In this document: in pieces, positions 33,650 through 42,244 of the stretch
Numbering within the stretch: the first letter of the stretch is position 1
Layout: each line of letters opens with the position of its first letter
Virus record (IMG/VR): IMGVR_UViG_3300024999_000034
Span: 62,001 to 126,000 of that record
DNA length: 64,000 nucleotides
Strand: one strand, 5' to 3'
Origin: a virus
The notes under the pieces: generated by a model
The model's database searches: none
What the model saw: the letters and a program-made list of their open reading frames with translations, nothing else
Told to the model about the DNA's origin: nothing
Program-made: the position numbers and the translations under genes

Positions 33650-33664
33650 AAGGAGTGGTACATA

Positions 33665-34147
33665 ATGTTTGACTTCCTAAGAAAGAAAATTTTAATAGAA
33701 GATGAGAAACCAAAATTATATCGTTGTTTTATGTGTAAAGGTAATTATCATAAAGAAGATATTGACTTCCTTGAAAGTAGAAGATTAGGTAATAATGTTT
33801 GTACAAGATGTGCAGAATATCTCAAAGGTAATTCAAATAAAAGAAAGGAAGTGTATACTAAAATGAAAAACTTAGAAACAATTGTTAAAAATAGAGACAT
33901 CTTAAAGAAATCAGTAGATAATATTTGGACAGAAGTATTTGCCGTTAAGAATGGTCGAGAGTGGCCTGAATTATCAAAAGAAGAACAAGGGACAGTTGGT
34001 AAATCGCTTAGTTTGAAGGATCGTTATTACAATCAATTAATAGCATTAGATTTTGTATTGAATGAAAATGCGTGGTTATTGGATTATAGAACGGATAGAA
34101 ATTATGATGGATTTGTAGACGAGAGATTCTTTGCGAATTTAATCTAA
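33665..34147 (+). CDS. Zinc-finger protein
   Basis: 160 residues. RCFMCKGNYHKEDIDF and CTRCAEYL form a CxxC...CxxC site at 20-55, followed by a helical region (KNLETIVKNRDILKKSVDNI). AAAGGAGTG precedes. Similar small finger proteins occur in Gram-positive phages; role unknown. Confidence 0.55.
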   Translation: MFDFLRKKILIEDEKPKLYRCFMCKGNYHKEDIDFLESRRLGNNVCTRCAEYLKGNSNKRKEVYTKMKNLETIVKNRDILKKSVDNIWTEVFAVKNGREWPELSKEEQGTVGKSLSLKDRYYNQLIALDFVLNENAWLLDYRTDRNYDGFVDERFFANLI

Positions 34148-34163
34148 GGAGTGATTTGTTTTT

Positions 34164-34334
34164 ATGGTTAATGAAAAAGGTAAAATTGTTCTAAATATTG
34201 AATATGGTTTAGATGAGTGTAAAATATATTTTACTGATAGTACACTATTAATAATTAAAGCTATCGGTGGTGTATTTGATGATTCTGATACAAGTCCTGA
34301 ATTGGGATATGAACATATTAAAGAGGAGGAGTAA
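34164..34334 (+). CDS. Hypothetical small protein
   Basis: 56 residues, a strand-rich start and acidic end. AAGGAGTG lies about 12 bases before the ATG. Unknown. Confidence 0.45.
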   Translation: MVNEKGKIVLNIEYGLDECKIYFTDSTLLIIKAIGGVFDDSDTSPELGYEHIKEEE

Positions 34335-34398
34335 AATGATCATATGAATGTGAATGTCGTTTTGAGGGGGTATAAAAATATTAAAGGATGTGTATAAA

Positions 34399-34797
34399 AT
34401 GAAAAGAAGTGAAATGATTAAACTTATGGACAAATATTTTGATACTCGTACAGTATCATCTATGGATGAATTATTATCTATAATGGAAAAGTTAGGAATG
34501 ATGCCTCCTAGAAACCCTAATATCACTTTTACACAGCAAGCAGATCATAAAACATTGCATATTTGGGAAGATGAAAAAGAGGATCAAGTTGAAACTATAC
34601 TAGGTGGGAAAGTAAAGTTTACTTTCATTAGAGAAAGACAAAAATCTTTTTATGGAGATAAGGTCTTTGATGGTACATTTGTTAGAAAAGGTAATGAATG
34701 CTTTATAGAATCATTAGTTAACGCAACATATGGTGAAATTAGAGATTGTGGGTACGATTATTTTAAATTAGATGATGTAAAATTTGAAATGGTTTAA
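34399..34797 (+). CDS. Hypothetical protein
   Basis: 132 residues: an HTH-sized helical start (KRSEMIKLMDKYFDTRTVSS) and beta-rich remainder. AAAGGATGTG precedes ATG 34399. Unknown. Confidence 0.55.
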   Translation: MKRSEMIKLMDKYFDTRTVSSMDELLSIMEKLGMMPPRNPNITFTQQADHKTLHIWEDEKEDQVETILGGKVKFTFIRERQKSFYGDKVFDGTFVRKGNECFIESLVNATYGEIRDCGYDYFKLDDVKFEMV

Positions 34798-34887
34798 ATA
34801 GAGCATAAAGAAAAATATTAAATTGATATTTATAGAGGTTAGATTATTCTAATCTCTATAAATTTATAAAGAAGGAGAGATTTAATT

Positions 34888-35133
34888 ATGAAAGCAGTTG
34901 TTAAAGGCAATCAAATTCAATGCCCAATTTGCCACACCAATGAATTTTATGTAAAAGAGGATGTAGAAATTAGAGCAATAGTAACAAAATATCATGAAGA
35001 TCATTTGTATGATATTTGCAAAGATGAATTGCAATGTGAGAACTGTGGATGGACTGGATATTTTGAGAATAATGTTGATTCAGAAAAGGATTATAAATCA
35101 AAGAAAATAACTTATACTTATGATGAAAATTAA
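34888..35133 (+). CDS. Zinc-ribbon protein
   Basis: 81 residues. CPICHTNEFYV and CENCGWTGYF are separated by about 35 residues, a zinc ribbon. GAAGGAGAG precedes. Its end overlaps the next start. Confidence 0.6.
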   Translation: MKAVVKGNQIQCPICHTNEFYVKEDVEIRAIVTKYHEDHLYDICKDELQCENCGWTGYFENNVDSEKDYKSKKITYTYDEN

Positions 35134-35302
35134 AGTAACCCGCAATTGTAAATCATGTATATATCATTACTGGAAAGACCTTGAAGATGATCTATGCTAT
35201 GAAAAAGGTGGCTGTCTTCTATTCTCTCCGATTGGATTAAAGTTAGAAGATGTTGAAGTTGTGGGAGAATTAGGTAGTATTGACTATTGCAATAACTCTT
35301 GA
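35120..35302 (+). CDS. Cysteine-rich miniprotein
   Basis: 60 residues: CKSCIYHYWKD, C, CLLF and a final C. It starts within the end of the upstream gene (ATGATG) with no separate strong site, so translation is probably coupled. The family hallmark CxxC...W...C...C matches the other Cys-rich miniproteins. Confidence 0.5.
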   Translation: MMKIKVTRNCKSCIYHYWKDLEDDLCYEKGGCLLFSPIGLKLEDVEVVGELGSIDYCNNS

Positions 35303-35315
35303 TCTGTGATATTAT
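35287..35315 (+). promoter_or_regulatory. Promoter, TTGCAA type
   Basis: TTGCAA (35287-35292), 17 bases, TATTAT (35310-35315). It overlaps the end of the upstream gene and leads into 35351 and the SprT-like gene. Confidence 0.6.
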
Positions 35316-35350
35316 AAACACAGAAATAAATTTATCAGGAGGTACATAAA

Positions 35351-35596
35351 ATGGCAACAACCGCAAGAGAAAAGCATATTGCAAGTATTAATGCACTTTT
35401 AGTAAAACATGGTGCAACGCTAGACAGATGGGGTATGTATCACATTGGAAAATATAAGTTTGATACTCGTAAAGTTAATCTAAAAATTACAGTTAACGAT
35501 TTGAAAATCTTATCAACTTCAATGAGTAAATTAACTTTAGAAGAATTTGAGAAAAGATTAAAAATTTATGTTGCAAGGGAGAGTGAATCAAAATGA
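35351..35596 (+). CDS. Hypothetical basic protein
   Basis: 81 residues, basic (REKHIASINALLVKHGATLD; KRLKIYVARESES). CAGGAGG precedes. It overlaps the SprT-like gene by 4 bases. Confidence 0.6.
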   Translation: MATTAREKHIASINALLVKHGATLDRWGMYHIGKYKFDTRKVNLKITVNDLKILSTSMSKLTLEEFEKRLKIYVARESESK

Positions 35597-36075
35597 GCAG
35601 ATATAACAAACTTCTCCAAGAAGTAATACTAGAAGCCAAACAACTAAACATTCCAATATCTCAAAACATTGATCAAAATGTCATAATCAACACCAGAGCA
35701 AAAAGATTCGGAAGATGCTCTAGAAAGTCAGATAAATTTATTATTGAATTATCATCAATATTTGACAAAGCAGAGGATAAAATGGCGAAACAAACTCTTG
35801 CACACGAACTATGCCACACCTGTCCTGACTCTATGAATCATCAAGCATTATGGAAATCTCATGTAAGCAAAATGAATAGAGCATACGGATATAATATTGC
35901 TCGTACTAATTCCTGTGAGAACATTGGAGTAGAAAGAGAAATATCCAAGAATGCTAAATATACTATTGAGTGTCAGAAATGTCATAATAAATCTTATAAG
36001 GATCGTATATCAGGAGTAATTATAAATCCTGAACAATATCATTGTAAATGTGGTGGTAGGTTAACTGTAAACTAG
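35593..36075 (+). CDS. SprT-like metalloprotease
   Basis: 160 residues. LAHELCHTCPDSMNH holds the HExxH zinc motif (71-75), with the helix-loop of the SprT fold around it. The C-terminal CxxC...CxC (127, 130, 151, 153) is the usual SprT zinc ribbon. Relatives such as Spartan cut DNA-bound proteins; here the substrate is unknown. Coupled to 35351. Confidence 0.8.
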   Translation: MSRYNKLLQEVILEAKQLNIPISQNIDQNVIINTRAKRFGRCSRKSDKFIIELSSIFDKAEDKMAKQTLAHELCHTCPDSMNHQALWKSHVSKMNRAYGYNIARTNSCENIGVEREISKNAKYTIECQKCHNKSYKDRISGVIINPEQYHCKCGGRLTVN

Positions 36076-36092
36076 AAAGGAGTGAAAATTAA

Positions 36093-36299
36093 ATGGATTT
36101 ATCACAAACCCAAATTCACTGGAAATCTTCTTCTGAAGAAATTCAAGCAATGACTTATGAACAAGCGATTGAATTATTAGAGAATCAAATTAAAATGGGT
36201 AAAAGTACAAATCCTCAAGCAGCAGGGCCACGAAAACATATGGTTAAAGCTTATGAATTAGCGATTGAGGCATTGAAGAAATTTAAGGGGGGAAATTAA
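36093..36299 (+). CDS. Hypothetical small protein
   Basis: 68 residues. QAMTYEQAIELLENQIKMGK and MVKAYELAIEALKKF are two helices of the common phage helical protein family. AAAGGAGTG precedes. Confidence 0.55.
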   Translation: MDLSQTQIHWKSSSEEIQAMTYEQAIELLENQIKMGKSTNPQAAGPRKHMVKAYELAIEALKKFKGGN

Positions 36300-36300
36300 G

Positions 36301-36711
36301 ATGGGAAATTATCGTTTAGAGGATGAAGTCTGGGATGAAGCATGGGAGAATAATCCTACAGAAGAAATTACCGAAATGAGAGATAAAGACAACAAATTAT
36401 TTGTATTTGTTCATGCTAATAATCAAGAACAGCAAAAATTTCTGACAGAGGCATTGGAGAATAATTGTTTTGCTCAACCAGTAAACTTTATGGTATTACA
36501 AGCAGGAAAAGATATTTACACAAATAAGGTTTATCATCAAGATAAAGAAATCACAGAACCAGAAGAAATTAAGCGATTGTGGAATGGTACTAGACCTTAT
36601 TTTTCAATATCTAATGCTAATCCTGATCATATTGGAAACTATTGTAATTGGACATATCTTGAATCAATTATTGAAACTGGTTGGAAAAGACAATTTTCTG
36701 GTTGGTTGTAA
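36301..36711 (+). CDS. Hypothetical protein
   Basis: 136 residues with an acidic start and aromatic end; no family. Begins one base after the upstream stop, behind AAGGGGGG. Confidence 0.55.
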   Translation: MGNYRLEDEVWDEAWENNPTEEITEMRDKDNKLFVFVHANNQEQQKFLTEALENNCFAQPVNFMVLQAGKDIYTNKVYHQDKEITEPEEIKRLWNGTRPYFSISNANPDHIGNYCNWTYLESIIETGWKRQFSGWL

Positions 36712-36770
36712 ATTAAATTAAATTTACCATTTTATGTCTATTAACTTAAAATTTAGAGGAGGAAAATATT

Positions 36771-37046
36771 ATGGCTGATTATTCTTGTGAATGGTGTAAA
36801 CATGATGAAGATTGTAAATATGCTTGGAATTCAACAACTTGCGAACCTCAAGAAATGTTAGATTTGTACAACGCTTTACCAAAAGAAAAATATGAAGAAA
36901 TAGTGTCTCTTGTTGAATATCTTAAAACAAAAGAGGATGATAGTGATTATATCCAAACTATTGCATCTCAATTACAAAATAATATAATTTATAATTATCC
37001 TACAGAGGAAGAATTAAAGTATATTAAAGATTTGCTTTCTGATTAA
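36771..37046 (+). CDS. Cysteine-containing helical protein
   Basis: 91 residues. CEWCKHDEDCKYAWNSTTCE near the start is a probable zinc knuckle. The remainder is helical with no family match. GAGGAGG precedes. Confidence 0.55.
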   Translation: MADYSCEWCKHDEDCKYAWNSTTCEPQEMLDLYNALPKEKYEEIVSLVEYLKTKEDDSDYIQTIASQLQNNIIYNYPTEEELKYIKDLLSD

Positions 37047-37085
37047 TATCAGATTCATTCTATAGAAAGGAGGTGATACTTATAA

Positions 37086-37307
37086 ATGAGAATGAAAGGA
37101 TTTTCACTAAATGATTTAGTTCAACTCTTACATAAATATAACTGGATAAGATTACGGCAAAAGGGTTCACACATTACATTTCAAAATACATATACTAAAA
37201 AGTCTATAACTTTAACAGACCATGGAAAATCTAAGGAAATATGTAGACCACTTGCAAAAAGGATACTGAAAGAAACTGGGTTATTGGAAATCGCATATTG
37301 TATGTAA
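37086..37307 (+). CDS. hicA: HicA-like mRNA interferase toxin
   Basis: 73 residues. The dsRNA-binding-like fold (GFSLNDLVQLLHKYNWIRLR), the GSH motif (QKGSHITFQNT) with the catalytic histidine and the strand-helix end match HicA toxins, which cleave mRNA. A HicB antitoxin is not next to it. AAAGGAGGTGAT precedes. It may be a phage-borne orphan with another role. Confidence 0.7.
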   Translation: MRMKGFSLNDLVQLLHKYNWIRLRQKGSHITFQNTYTKKSITLTDHGKSKEICRPLAKRILKETGLLEIAYCM

Positions 37308-37346
37308 TACTGCACAATGTAAAAATAATTATCTAAGGAGTAATTT

Positions 37347-37394
37347 ATGTGGTCATATCAATTCAACACTGTAAGTATAATTTATTGTGGTTGA
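37347..37394 (+). CDS. Possible 15-residue peptide or broken gene
   Basis: MWSYQFNTVSIIYCG after AAGGAG. In the +1 frame the sequence continues as VEVSTANQDKLIIRKERYDH, so it may be a longer gene with one inserted base. Weak evidence. Confidence 0.25.
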   Translation: MWSYQFNTVSIIYCG

Positions 37395-37447
37395 GGTATC
37401 TACTGCCAATCAGGATAAATTAATAATTAGAAAGGAGCGATATGACC

Positions 37448-37567
37448 ATGAAAAATAAAATCATAATTGCTGTTTTAATCGTTTTGAGTGTTGTTGCTTA
37501 TGTTAGTATTAGTGGAGGCAATAAAGAGGCTTACAAGTCAAATCAGAGTCTTACTGTGAAGATTTAA
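37448..37567 (+). CDS. Small membrane or secreted peptide
   Basis: 39 residues. NKIIIAVLIVLSVVAYVSIS is a hydrophobic helix or signal sequence with a short charged tail. ATG 37448 lies 9 bases after AAAGGAG, better than ATG 37442. Confidence 0.5.
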   Translation: MKNKIIIAVLIVLSVVAYVSISGGNKEAYKSNQSLTVKI

Positions 37568-37579
37568 GGAGGTATAATC

Positions 37580-38257
37580 ATGGCAAAGAAAGCAGAAATT
37601 TTTACAAAAGAATGTAAAGAGTGTGGAACTCCTGCTATCAAAAATTCTATTATTTGTACTGAATGCGGTGCAGAACTTAAATCTTCTAAGGGAATGGGAG
37701 TAGTACAGCCAATACGCGATAAGGCAAAGATTGAAGAAATGAAAGTTTACTTAAAATCTCATTCTCTTAGAGATTATACTCTTTTTATTCTAGGTATTAA
37801 TTCTGCATTAAGAATATCTGATTTGCTTAATTTGAAAGTATCTGATGTTTATGATGAAAACGGAAAAGTGCGAGAAAGGATTTTGGTTAAAGAAATCAAA
37901 ACTAGCAAGTCTAAAAATTTCCCTTTTAATAACAGTGTGAAATCTGCTTTAAATGAATATTATCATACAATAAAACCTGCTCAGACTGTTCTATTTGCTT
38001 CTCGTAAAGGCGATGAGAGTATTACTAGGCAACAGTCACATCGTATCATTAACGAGGCAGCTAAGGCATGTAATATTAAAGAACCCTGCTCAAATCATTC
38101 CCTTAGAAAAACATTTGCCACAGCTCTGTATGAAGCAGGAGTAGATTTAACACGTATTCAAGCTCTGCTCAATCATTCTTCACCAAAAGAAACCATCCGT
38201 TATATTGGCCTCAATCAATTACAGAATGATCAGATTTATTTAAATTTAAATTTATAA
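37580..38257 (+). CDS. Tyrosine recombinase with N-terminal zinc ribbon
   Basis: 225 residues. A zinc ribbon (Cys 12, 15, 26, 29) takes the place of a longer arm. The catalytic residues are R78 (ALRISD), probable K, H173-x-x-R176 (HSLR), H199 (LLNHSS) and Y208 (YIGL). The short length and absence of a clear core-binding domain suggest a compact resolvase or mobile-element type rather than a standard phage integrase. Strong AAGGAGGT. Confidence 0.8.
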   Translation: MAKKAEIFTKECKECGTPAIKNSIICTECGAELKSSKGMGVVQPIRDKAKIEEMKVYLKSHSLRDYTLFILGINSALRISDLLNLKVSDVYDENGKVRERILVKEIKTSKSKNFPFNNSVKSALNEYYHTIKPAQTVLFASRKGDESITRQQSHRIINEAAKACNIKEPCSNHSLRKTFATALYEAGVDLTRIQALLNHSSPKETIRYIGLNQLQNDQIYLNLNL

Positions 38258-38281
38258 TAATAAAAATAAAGGATGGATTAA

Positions 38282-39988
38282 ATGAAAAATAAAGAATTGA
38301 AATACAATAATGTTAAAAAGCACATTGAAAGTTTGGGATATATTTTAATTAGTACAAAATATATTAATAATTCATCTAAAATAATTATCAAAGACTCAGT
38401 CGGTTATTATTATTTAACAACTTATGGCAATTTATGTAGTAATCACATTCCTTCTAAGGCTCATAAATCAAATCCATATGCTATTCAAAATATTCAACTA
38501 TGGACTGAATTAAATAAAAAACCATTTAAACCAGTAAGTGATCAACAATATATTGTGGCAAATGATAATCTCAAATGGGAATGTTTTAAATGCGGAGAAA
38601 CATTTAAAGCTACATGGGCAAATATATCCCATGTATCTAAAAATTATGGTTGTGGATTATGTAGTGGACATCAAGTTGGATTATCAAATTGTTTAGAAAC
38701 ATTAAATCCAACTCTTGCCTCAGAGTGGCATCCTACAAAAAATGGAAGTCTCACCCCTAATGATGTGACTTGTGGATCAGGAAAATTTGTTTGGTGGGAA
38801 TGTTCTAAAAATCATAAACATGAATGGGAGGCAGATATTTACAGTAGGAATGACGGTCATGGATGTCCATATTGTAGTGGACATAGACCTAGTGAAGATT
38901 ATAATTTATTAGTAACTAACCCTATTCTTTGTAAGGAATGGCATCCTACTCTAAATGATAAAAATCCGAATGAGTATTGCCCAAGTTCTCATGAATTTGT
39001 ATGGTGGAAATGCGGTCAAGGACATGAATGGTATGCTGTAATTAGTAGTAGAAGTGGTATAAATGGTAATAATTGCCCATATTGTGCAGGACAGTTACCA
39101 ACTGAGGATAATAATTTATTGGTTGATAATCCTCATCTTTGTGAAGAGTGGTATTATGAAAAGAATGATAAAAGACCAGAGGAATATTGTCCAAATTCTA
39201 ATCAAGAAGTTTGGTGGCAATGTAAAAAAGGACATGAATGGCCTGCATTAATTTCTAATAGGAACTCTAAAGAGTCGGGATGTCCATATTGTGCAGGACA
39301 ATTGCCGAGTAAGGAAAATAATTTATTTACTAGAGACCCAGTTTTAGCATCTGAATGGCACACTACAAAAAACGGAGATTTAACTCCTTACGATGTAACT
39401 GTTAGTAGTAATAAATATGCTTGGTGGAAATGTAAAGAATGCGATCACGAATGGTATACTATGATTAATTGGAGAAGTGGTGAAAATGGTTCAGGTTGCC
39501 CCGAATGTAACAAAACTAGCACAGGTGAGATATTGATTAGTAGCGTCCTAGATTCATATAGTATACCAAATACTTCTCAATTTAGAATTGAAGAATGTAG
39601 AAATAAAAACAAACTTCCTTTTGATCATGCAGTTTTTGGAGATATCGAAAAAACAGACTTAATCTTCCTCATAGAATTTGATGGATACCACCATTTTTAC
39701 CCTGTCTGTTTCGGTGGAATTTCAGAAGAAATGGCCATTAAAACAATGAAACAAACACAATTTCATGACAAAATAAAAGATAAATACTGTCTAGACAACA
39801 ATATACATCTTCTTCGTATTAATTACAAAGATTTTGATAATATCCCAACTATTATAACTACAGAATTGCAAAAATATAATTTACTACCATGTAATTTCTT
39901 AGATTATTCAGATACATATATGAATAAACTTTTACCTGAAAATATTATTGAAATACAAAATAGCGTATCTACTCCATACACAAACTAA
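38282..39988 (+). CDS. Zinc-finger-repeat protein with Vsr-like nuclease end
   Basis: 568 residues. From about 80 to 420, five treble-clef repeats follow each other (four with a WWxC...H.W core and CPYC or CPEC ends), the pattern of DUF4379. The end (about 425-520) has GEILISSVLD, LPFDHAV and LIEFDGYHHF, a Vsr-like E/D/E-D-G-H nuclease. It is probably a DNA-cutting enzyme, perhaps a homing endonuclease or a part of the recombinase module. A hairpin follows. Confidence 0.7.
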   Translation: MKNKELKYNNVKKHIESLGYILISTKYINNSSKIIIKDSVGYYYLTTYGNLCSNHIPSKAHKSNPYAIQNIQLWTELNKKPFKPVSDQQYIVANDNLKWECFKCGETFKATWANISHVSKNYGCGLCSGHQVGLSNCLETLNPTLASEWHPTKNGSLTPNDVTCGSGKFVWWECSKNHKHEWEADIYSRNDGHGCPYCSGHRPSEDYNLLVTNPILCKEWHPTLNDKNPNEYCPSSHEFVWWKCGQGHEWYAVISSRSGINGNNCPYCAGQLPTEDNNLLVDNPHLCEEWYYEKNDKRPEEYCPNSNQEVWWQCKKGHEWPALISNRNSKESGCPYCAGQLPSKENNLFTRDPVLASEWHTTKNGDLTPYDVTVSSNKYAWWKCKECDHEWYTMINWRSGENGSGCPECNKTSTGEILISSVLDSYSIPNTSQFRIEECRNKNKLPFDHAVFGDIEKTDLIFLIEFDGYHHFYPVCFGGISEEMAIKTMKQTQFHDKIKDKYCLDNNIHLLRINYKDFDNIPTIITTELQKYNLLPCNFLDYSDTYMNKLLPENIIEIQNSVSTPYTN

Positions 39989-40006
39989 TACTAATAAATA
40001 AATTTT

Positions 40007-40042
40007 ATATAACTCCTTGATTTAATACCCAAGGAGTTATAT
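40007..40042 (+). terminator. Hairpin after the zinc-finger nuclease
   Basis: ATATAACTCCTTG (40007-40019) pairs with CAAGGAGTTATAT (40030-40042), 13 bp. No U-run follows. The arms share GGAGTTATAT with the hairpin behind the HNH gene at 24399. Confidence 0.55.
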
Positions 40043-40093
40043 AATAAACCTATCATCAATCCAAAAATAAACATAGAAAGGAGCAATACATAA

Positions 40094-40495
40094 ATGCCAG
40101 TTATCTCACACGTACAAAACATAATCAATTCATTTGAAACACTACGTCGCGATATGGACACGGTTTCTAATAAAATTAAAAATTGTCATTCAGAACAAGA
40201 TGATATGTTACATGAAATAGAATTAACTAAATTCAACGCTTGTGAAGGTTATAATCTATCAAAAGAATTGCAATTGATAAGACATAAACGCAGAAAATAT
40301 CTTGAACAAGAGGAACAATTGGACATCCTAAGAGGGTTCATGAATAAATATAAATGGCTTGTCAATGAGTTGAAACCTATTGTTATAGTATTGGAAAATA
40401 AAAAGGAACAGCAAACTAACAGGAAATATACGCCAAAGATTAGGACTAATTTAAAGATTGTTAGGATACAAGGAATGAAGGAAACTGCTAAGTAA
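40094..40495 (+). CDS. Hypothetical protein, paralogue B of the FNACEGY family
   Basis: 133 residues, helical. The TKFNACEGYNLSKEL segment matches TNFNACEGYKLAKEI in the 17411 product. This copy has a short basic tail in place of the beta segment. GAAAGGAGC precedes. Confidence 0.6.
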   Translation: MPVISHVQNIINSFETLRRDMDTVSNKIKNCHSEQDDMLHEIELTKFNACEGYNLSKELQLIRHKRRKYLEQEEQLDILRGFMNKYKWLVNELKPIVIVLENKKEQQTNRKYTPKIRTNLKIVRIQGMKETAK

Positions 40496-40519
40496 ATTAT
40501 TGAGGGAGATATATGCAAA

Positions 40520-40705
40520 ATGATAAGAACGGAGAGTCAAATGTTAATTGATATATTGATTTATTTTGTAGGTATTTCCGTGATAATAACTAGTTTTTGT
40601 ATGGGGTGGTCTGGTGAATTGAAATATATTGAATCTATTAATATTTCAATTTTAGGAATGTTGACTATAATTTATGCTCATATGAGAGGGCAGAATAATA
40701 AATAG
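40520..40705 (+). CDS. Two-helix membrane miniprotein
   Basis: 61 residues, two hydrophobic segments (about 9-28 and 37-53). ATG 40520 lies 11 bases after AGGGAG; an out-of-frame ATG at 40513 is closer but ends after 12 codons. Probably in the cytoplasmic membrane. Confidence 0.5.
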   Translation: MIRTESQMLIDILIYFVGISVIITSFCMGWSGELKYIESINISILGMLTIIYAHMRGQNNK

Positions 40706-40724
40706 AAAGGAGTTGACTACATAA

Positions 40725-41087
40725 ATGTATCCGCTATACTTCATCCCAAAACGTGTAATTCAAGAATATCAAACAAAAATCCACAATGCCAAATACCTAA
40801 CCACTCCAATTATCAAGAGAAAAATCAGTGCTATGATTCATGCTACAAAATATTGTAGAATTGATTTAGGAAATGGTAAATATCAACACAGATTTGGTCA
40901 TTGCAAAATGATTGTTGAAGAGAACAATTTAACTGTATCAAAAGTTGAATATACTATTATTGGTAGCGTTCCAAAAGGTGATGGGAAGTTTTATGATAAG
41001 ATATGTAAAAAATGTTATGGTCTGAACGATAAGCATACGGAATTTGCGGAGACTTGTAGAAATAAAATTATTGAAGGAGTGTGTTAA
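40725..41087 (+). CDS. Hypothetical protein with C-terminal CxxC
   Basis: 120 residues, basic N-terminus, CKKC and C near the end suggest a metal site. AAAGGAGTTG precedes. Confidence 0.55.
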   Translation: MYPLYFIPKRVIQEYQTKIHNAKYLTTPIIKRKISAMIHATKYCRIDLGNGKYQHRFGHCKMIVEENNLTVSKVEYTIIGSVPKGDGKFYDKICKKCYGLNDKHTEFAETCRNKIIEGVC

Positions 41088-41089
41088 TA

Positions 41090-41350
41090 ATGAAAAAGTT
41101 ATTAATTTTATCTTTAATTGCAATGGTTGCTTTAACTGGTTGTGGTAGACCACAAAAGGGCGAGGATCTTTTAGGTAATAAATTTACAATTAAAAGTGTA
41201 ACAATCGGCGAAGGTTTAAATTCAGATATTTATGTTTTAGTTGATAAAAAATATGGGGTTAATTATTATTATATAGTTAATGGACATGGTAGATCATTGT
41301 GTCCTATCTATGATAAAGAAGGTAAAGTTGTAATTGATAAAGTAGAATAA
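41090..41350 (+). CDS. Lipoprotein
   Basis: 86 residues. A signal peptide (KKLLILSLIAMVALTGCG) with the lipobox LTGC predicts a lipid-anchored exported protein of about 70 residues. The C-terminal GVNYYYIV...PIYDKEGKVVI resembles the DUF6440 domain. It is one of the few surface candidates, perhaps related to superinfection exclusion; inference. GAAGGAGTG precedes. Confidence 0.7.
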   Translation: MKKLLILSLIAMVALTGCGRPQKGEDLLGNKFTIKSVTIGEGLNSDIYVLVDKKYGVNYYYIVNGHGRSLCPIYDKEGKVVIDKVE

Positions 41351-41402
41351 TCCTTGGAAATGTTTAATTCCTAGTATTTATAATAAGAAGGAGAGATTTA
41401 TT

Positions 41403-41759
41403 ATGAAGGACATTATTATTGGAGATAAAAAGAGTAGTAGTTGTTCAGCAGTAATATATTTTGAGCATCCAGAGGTTCAAAATATTATAAGTCAAAATTC
41501 CCAACTATATTGGTGCCATGAGGAATTTACTAGAACATCAATTTTTATTTTAAAAGATACAGATGAAGGTGAAGCACTAACCGCATTACTTCATTGTAAA
41601 AGTTCTTTGGAATGTGTAGAAAACTTTTTACTTAATATTGCATTGAGCAATATGGATGTTTCGGATTTTAGAATTATAATGGAAAATTGTAGCAAAAGTT
41701 CTTTTGGAGATGGCATAAAATATAATCAACAACAACTAAGAAAAGTTATGGGAATTTAA
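41403..41759 (+). CDS. Hypothetical protein
   Basis: 118 residues with cysteines but no metal-site pattern. GAAGGAGAG precedes. Unknown. Confidence 0.55.
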   Translation: MKDIIIGDKKSSSCSAVIYFEHPEVQNIISQNSQLYWCHEEFTRTSIFILKDTDEGEALTALLHCKSSLECVENFLLNIALSNMDVSDFRIIMENCSKSSFGDGIKYNQQQLRKVMGI

Positions 41760-41805
41760 CCTTCGAAACTTAGCATTTACGGGAATTAAGAAAGGATGAT
41801 CAAAA

Positions 41806-41952
41806 ATGATTAAAATTGAAAAGATTTCTGATGACAACTTTGAGGTTCTTATTTGTGATAAGTTAAAGAGTATTCTAGATAGAGACGAGATATTAATATT
41901 ATTATGGGACTTAGCAGACAAATTGGATTATGAAGTAAGGAGCAAGTGGTAA
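41806..41952 (+). CDS. Hypothetical miniprotein
   Basis: 48 residues, helical, acidic. AAAGGATGAT precedes the ATG. The next gene starts 2 bases after its stop. Confidence 0.5.
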   Translation: MIKIEKISDDNFEVLICDKLKSILDRDEILILLWDLADKLDYEVRSKW

Positions 41953-41954
41953 TT

Positions 41955-42224
41955 ATGATTAAATGTGAAAGATTTGTATTCTTTAAAAATAATGTAAGAT
42001 CAATTATTGCAATACACATTAAATGTAACTTATTCACAAGAACATTTTATCTTGATAAAGAAATTGAATGGGTTGCAGGGCCAGTTTATGACAATACATT
42101 AAACAAACAAAAGATTGAGGTAAAATTAGTCAATGATGATCCTAAATATGAGTTTCTAGTTGATGCTGTGGAATGGGAAGAGCTTAAAACTTATAAGGAA
42201 CAGATTGATAAGTTTCTGAAATAG
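41955..42224 (+). CDS. Hypothetical protein
   Basis: 89 residues, beta-rich (NVRSIIAIHIKCNLFTRTFY). ATG 41955 uses AAGGAG inside the upstream gene's end. Unknown. Confidence 0.55.
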   Translation: MIKCERFVFFKNNVRSIIAIHIKCNLFTRTFYLDKEIEWVAGPVYDNTLNKQKIEVKLVNDDPKYEFLVDAVEWEELKTYKEQIDKFLK

Positions 42225-42244
42225 AAAGGAAGATGATATTTATC

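Noticed and set aside
37580-38257. Recombinase as proof of an integrated prophage
   Set aside because: No att repeat, no host genes and an unusual compact recombinase; it may serve resolution or another mobile element.
38640-39520. Repeated DNA that might be CRISPR-like
   Set aside because: The repeats are long, diverged, in frame and encode treble-clef fingers; there are no short constant repeats with spacers.
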